A stretch of 7,787 nt of DNA from Dehalococcoidia bacterium. Its GTDB lineage: Bacteria > Chloroflexota > Dehalococcoidia > Tepidiformales > Tepidiformaceae. This document shows positions 4,848-7,787 of this stretch, in pieces. The position numbers were made by a program, and so were the translations under genes. Numbering within the stretch: the stretch's first letter is position 1; each line of letters opens with the position of its first letter. The stretch lies in contig VXRS01000282.1 of the NCBI GenBank assembly GCA_009838385.1, positions 1 through 7,787 on the forward strand, given 5' to 3'. The notes beneath the pieces are model-generated. The model searched no databases. It was not told where the DNA came from and worked only from the letters and a program-made list of their open reading frames with translations.

Positions 4848-6143
4848 ATGACGGAGCGCTACTTCCTCTGGACGGTCGGCTGCCAGATGAACGTCGCGGA
4901 CAGCGAGAAGCTGGCTGCCGGCTTCACGCGCCTTGGCATGGAGCCCACCCCCGAGGCCGCCGGCGCCGACATCGTCGTCATCAACACCTGCAGTGTGCGC
5001 CAGCACGCCGAAGACCGCGCCTACTCCCAGCTTGGCCGCGTGCGCCTCATCAAGGAGGAGCGCCCCGACCTCAAGATCGCGGTCATGGGCTGCATGGTCG
5101 GCCAACGCACCCGCGACCTTGAGAAGCGCTTCCCCTTTGTCGATGTGTTCGCCCGGCCGCAGCAGTTTGAACCCATCATGGAGCTGGTCGAAGGCCCCGC
5201 CGAGGACCTCGGCGGCGAGTTCTGGCCCTCTACCTTCGCCGTCCCCGAAGGTCCCACCGCCTACGTCCCTATCGTTCACGGCTGCGACAAGTTCTGCACC
5301 TACTGCATCGTCCCCTACCGCCGGGGACGCGAGCGCAGCCGTCCCATCGACGAGATCGTGCGCGAGGTCGCCTACCTGGCCGCCAACGACGTCCGTGAGG
5401 TGACCCTGCTCGGCCAGACGGTCGAGGCCTACGGCCACGACCTCGACGACACCCCCGACCTCGGCGACCTGATGCGCGAGCTCTCCGCCATCGAGCGCCT
5501 CGCCCGCATCCGCTTCCTCACCTCCTACCCGAAGGACATGACCCATCGCATCCTTGAAGCCGTCGCCGAGCTGCCGAAGGTCATGGAGTGTTTCTCGCTG
5601 CCGGTGCAGTCCGGCAGCGACGCCGTCCTCGACTCGATGCGCCGGGGCTACACGAAGGGCGAGTACCTGGCGAAGGTCGCCGAGGTGCGCGCCCTCATGC
5701 CCGACGCTGGCATAACCACCGATGTCATCGTCGGCTATCCCGGCGAGACTGAGGCCGACTTCGAGGAGACACTCGAACTGGTCGAGGATTTGCGCTTCGA
5801 TAAGGTTCACACCGCCGCCTACTCGCCTCGCCCCGGCACGATCGCCTACCGCAAGATGCCCGACGACGTCCCCGACGAGGTCAAGTCAGAGCGGCTCCAG
5901 CGCCTCAACGCCGTCGAGGAGCGCATCTCCCGCGAGATCAACGCGACCCTCCTCGACACCACCCAGACCATTCTCATCGAGGGTGTCAGCAAGAAGGGTC
6001 AGCACTACGGGCGAACGCGCACCGGCAAGCTCGTCCACCTCGACGCCCCCGCCCGCAGCGGCGCCCTCGTCGACGTCCACATCGACCACGCCGGCCCCTT
6101 CGCTCTCCGCGGCTCAGCTTTCGACGCCCTGGCGGTGGTGTAG
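4848..6143 (+). CDS. miaB: tRNA-2-methylthio-N6-isopentenyladenosine synthase (MiaB family)
   Basis: A cytoplasmic radical-SAM methylthiotransferase that adds a methylthio group to C2 of modified A37 in tRNA. The 431-residue product has three domains. The N-terminal UPF0004 domain has Cys12, Cys48 and Cys82 (WTVGCQMN, NTCSVRQHAEDRA, VMGCM) for the auxiliary cluster. The radical-SAM domain has the CxxxCxxC motif as Cys146, Cys150 and Cys153 in HGCDKFCTYCIVPYRRGRERS. A C-terminal TRAM domain lies at about 368-427. NTCSVRxxAE, VMGCM and CIVPYxRGRERSRP favour MiaB over MtaB or RimO. The loop usually written GQNVNxYG reads GQTVEAYG here. The ATG has GGAG at 4839-4842 with 5 nt spacing. It follows tRNA-Ser(GCU) by 21 nt and is probably co-transcribed. 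It is convergent with the secreted-protein gene, 32 nt away. The natural tRNA substrates are inferred from family, not shown. Confidence 0.94.
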   Translation: MTERYFLWTVGCQMNVADSEKLAAGFTRLGMEPTPEAAGADIVVINTCSVRQHAEDRAYSQLGRVRLIKEERPDLKIAVMGCMVGQRTRDLEKRFPFVDVFARPQQFEPIMELVEGPAEDLGGEFWPSTFAVPEGPTAYVPIVHGCDKFCTYCIVPYRRGRERSRPIDEIVREVAYLAANDVREVTLLGQTVEAYGHDLDDTPDLGDLMRELSAIERLARIRFLTSYPKDMTHRILEAVAELPKVMECFSLPVQSGSDAVLDSMRRGYTKGEYLAKVAEVRALMPDAGITTDVIVGYPGETEADFEETLELVEDLRFDKVHTAAYSPRPGTIAYRKMPDDVPDEVKSERLQRLNAVEERISREINATLLDTTQTILIEGVSKKGQHYGRTRTGKLVHLDAPARSGALVDVHIDHAGPFALRGSAFDALAVV

Positions 6144-6175
6144 GAACGCGTCAGGCAGCCTCACCCTTCCTTCGA

Positions 6176-6991
6176 TCAGCGGAACACGTACGGCAACTCG
6201 ACGGTGAGCGGCTGCTCCAGCTCCAGAACGTGCCAGTCGCCTCCGTCCGCGCGGGCAGTAACGGAGATGACCTCGCCATTGCTCTTCCACTGCGCGACGT
6301 GCACTTCCACGTTCGCTCGATAGGGTGGCGGCACATCGCTGCGTCCCTCGCGGAGAGGCCGAAGATCGGCAATCGTGCGGGGCGTCGGGAGGGCCAGGAG
6401 AACCGCCTCCACCTCTGCCTTGAGCTCATCGAGCGTCAGTATCCGGTCGGGCAGATCCAGGGCTTCGAGGTAGTCGCCGTTGTGGCACAGCAGCAGGCCG
6501 AAGCTCCCGGCCGAGAGGCCGCCTTCCAGCGAGTCGGAGTAGCCAATCGTGACGCTCAGCCCGTTCGCACAGGTGATATGCGTAAGGTGTTGAGTCGTAC
6601 AGGTCGTGCGGTAGTGCCGGGTGCCATCCGGATCCTCGCGAACCAGCTCCGACTCGCAGTCCCGGTTCCCGCCTGTCTCGGTCCTGTAGCCCCCTCCGGT
6701 TTCCGGCGGATAGGACACCCGCCGAGGCCTCAGCGTTACCGTTGCCGACCCGTAGAGGAGGAGTGAGCTAACCGCCGTCTCCCTCGCCCTGAACGTGTGA
6801 ATCCTCACCCACCGCGCTTCCAGAGACGTCCCGACGTCGCGCTCGACCACGAGACGGCCGTCGTCGGCATGCCTCAGGCGTATCGTGACGAGTGGGCGTG
6901 TGGCGGAGGCGTCGGCCTGCGGAACTGCGGCCGGCAGCCCGCTACCCGCCAGAAGACCGACCGCCAGGGCAACGACGAGCAGGCGCTTCAC
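6176..6991 (-). CDS. Secreted protein of unknown function with four cysteines
   Basis: I do not recognise a family. The 271-residue product starts with a typical signal peptide: Lys/Arg at 2-3, a hydrophobic core LLVVALAVGLLAG, then ADASA with likely cleavage after residue 30. There is no lipobox cysteine, so it should be released or stay outside the membrane unanchored. The mature part is rich in charged and beta-prone residues and holds exactly four Cys (112, 131, 141, 169), enough for two disulfides. A Gly/Thr-rich stretch at about 97-110 precedes the first. The C-terminal portion (about 225-271) looks like a beta-rich segment ending LPYVFR. The start is GTG at 6991, with AGGAG 9 nt upstream. 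It lies 118 nt downstream of the DUF1330 gene on the same strand. Signal peptide, ribosome site and length support a real gene. Confidence 0.8.
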   Translation of the reverse strand: MKRLLVVALAVGLLAGSGLPAAVPQADASATRPLVTIRLRHADDGRLVVERDVGTSLEARWVRIHTFRARETAVSSLLLYGSATVTLRPRRVSYPPETGGGYRTETGGNRDCESELVREDPDGTRHYRTTCTTQHLTHITCANGLSVTIGYSDSLEGGLSAGSFGLLLCHNGDYLEALDLPDRILTLDELKAEVEAVLLALPTPRTIADLRPLREGRSDVPPPYRANVEVHVAQWKSNGEVISVTARADGGDWHVLELEQPLTVELPYVFR

Positions 6992-7109
6992 AGGACGGTT
7001 CTCCTGTCACCCCCCGGGAACCGCGGAGAGGGGAGCGTCAACGGGACGCCATGCTACCAGCGGCGCGGACCCCTGTGCCTTGTCGAGATTCAGCTCATCG
7101 GGCCCGTGC

Positions 7110-7415
7110 TCAGGAGTCGGCGTCCGGGTTGTATCCCTCGACCACCATCGTCTTCGAGTGCATGCATCGATCGCGAAGACCCTGGAGCGCTGTGTACTCG
7201 GGAGACCGCACAAAGCCGCGCGCCCGCTCGAAGCTGTCGAACTCCATGATCACGACGCGCTGAAACTCCCAGTCCCCTTCGGTGACGTCGACCGTGCCGC
7301 CGCGAACCAGGAACCTTCCCCCGTGAGCCTTCATGGCCTCCGCGATCTTCGGGCGGAACTCAGCGAATACGTCCGGGTCAAAGACCTCGGTATTGATGAT
7401 CATGTAACCGTTCAT
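7110..7415 (-). CDS. DUF1330 domain-containing protein
   Basis: A 101-residue soluble protein spanning one DUF1330 domain, a dimeric alpha/beta-barrel fold. Matching blocks are GYMIINTEVFDPDVFAEF (3-20), the HGGRFLVRGGTVDVTEGDW segment (31-49), RVVIMEFDSFERARGFVRS (53-71) and SPEYTALQGLRDR (71-83). These follow the family pattern of an N-terminal beta strand, GxFxVRGG, EGxW, VVIEFxSxExAxxFxxSPEY and a late Arg. The function of the family is mostly unknown. The start is ATG at 7415, with GAGGAG at 7424-7429 and 8 nt spacing, an excellent ribosome site. It lies 72 nt after the end of the upstream gene and 118 nt before the secreted protein, all on the minus strand; an operon is possible but the gaps are wide. 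Confidence 0.92.
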   Translation of the reverse strand: MNGYMIINTEVFDPDVFAEFRPKIAEAMKAHGGRFLVRGGTVDVTEGDWEFQRVVIMEFDSFERARGFVRSPEYTALQGLRDRCMHSKTMVVEGYNPDADS

Positions 7416-7487
7416 GTGAGTAACTCCTCTGTTCAGGACCTGTAGGACATCGTGCGCATTCTGCCACGCTGTTCCCCGCGGGCGGGC

Positions 7488-7787
7488 TCATTGCCGAGAG
7501 CCCTCGACCTCGACCGTGACGATGTCGAGGCCATGGTATTTGCGGTGGCGGACGGAGGAGGCGTAGTGGCGGAGCAGACGGAACGAGATATCGCTCACGT
7601 CCGGCGCCTCGGCTTGCTCACTGAGGTAGGCGAGGCGGTCCTCGATGTTCTCCTCGGAGAACACGGCCAGGAACTCCAGCTCGACCGTCTCCGTTGCGGG
7701 ACGCGCGAGCACGACGAGTCGCGGAGGCTTGTCCGACTCGTAGTCGTCGCGAAGCTGCAGCATCGCCGACACGGTCTCCTCGCCCGC
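7488..7787 (-). CDS. Unrecognised protein, probably truncated by the window end
   Basis: I do not recognise this protein. The frame stays open from the TGA at 7488 to the last base of the window, 99 visible codons. The visible part reads like a soluble alpha/beta protein: an amphipathic region (SAMLQLRDDYESDK), a strand PRLVVLARP, a second strand VELEFLAVF, an acidic helix (SEENIEDRLAYLSEQAEA) and a basic C-terminal stretch ending LDIVTVEVEG. A GTG at 7772 (94 residues) could be the start, but its GAGGAG lies only 3 nt away. An ATG at 7763 would be 12 nt from it. The upstream codons encode AGEET, which continues the helix, so the true start may lie outside. It is on the same strand as the DUF1330 gene, 72 nt before it. 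Confidence 0.6.
   Translation of the reverse strand, partial: AGEETVSAMLQLRDDYESDKPPRLVVLARPATETVELEFLAVFSEENIEDRLAYLSEQAEAPDVSDISFRLLRHYASSVRHRKYHGLDIVTVEVEGSRQ

Noticed and set aside
4770..5810. Minus-strand open frame of 346 codons opposite miaB
   Set aside because: Its sequence is a Val/Gly/Asp-rich shadow typical of the antisense of GC-rich genes, while miaB on the plus strand has all its catalytic motifs.
6230..6766. Plus-strand frame opposite the secreted protein
   Set aside because: It has no ribosome site or recognisable domain. The minus-strand frame has a signal peptide and AGGAG.
7034..7052. Small hairpin GCGTC/GACGC upstream of the secreted-protein gene as a regulatory element
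   Set aside because: Only five pairs with a five-base loop, expected by chance in DNA of this composition. The rest of the 118-bp gap shows no convincing promoter.
7471..7487. GC-rich palindrome CCCGCGGG as a terminator of the last gene
   Set aside because: The stem is short with almost no loop and no T-run, so it does not qualify as an intrinsic terminator.

Overview
This is a GC-rich bacterial chromosomal window, densely coding, with GTG and TTG starts next to ATG. The gene set is ordinary housekeeping plus a few accessory genes. No phage, plasmid, transposon or CRISPR signature is visible. The composition, the Ala/Glu-rich tail on IF-3, TANNNT-type -10 elements placed directly upstream of transcripts, and an NrtR-type regulator would fit Chloroflexota or a related GC-rich lineage. 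That placement is an inference, not something the sequence proves.

Layout. (1) 85-1366, plus: the translation operon infC-rpmI-rplT (IF-3, L35, L20). (2) 1376-1639, minus: a small YggT-family membrane protein, convergent with rplT. (3) 1703-3926, plus: two adjacent genes that each encode two RimJ/RimL-type GNAT acetyltransferase domains. Together they form four evenly spaced domains, A-B and C-D. (4) 3923-3995: a cluster of 7-bp repeats on two inverted arms, starting at the stop codon of the second acetyltransferase gene. (5) 4042-4647, minus: a Nudix plus winged-helix regulator of the NrtR type with a degenerate Nudix box. (6) 4735-4826, plus: a complete tRNA-Ser(GCU) with encoded CCA, followed after 21 nt by miaB (4848-6143), a radical-SAM tRNA methylthiotransferase. 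(7) 6176-7787, minus: three genes in a row: a secreted four-cysteine protein of unknown function, a DUF1330 protein, and an unrecognised gene that runs off the window end.

How the parts relate. The first block builds ribosome components and an initiation factor. The tRNA-miaB pair links a tRNA gene to a tRNA-modifying enzyme, probably on one transcript. The NrtR-like gene and the tRNA are divergent across an 87-bp region. Each has a CCTACAMT-type -10 box ending exactly 6 nt before the ATG (nrtR) or before the mature 5' end (tRNA), so both transcripts could be leaderless. The acetyltransferase array is the most unusual feature: four paralogous domains with mosaic similarity, and an ORF boundary that falls where an interdomain linker would be. 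No stretch without a gene exceeds about 120 bases.
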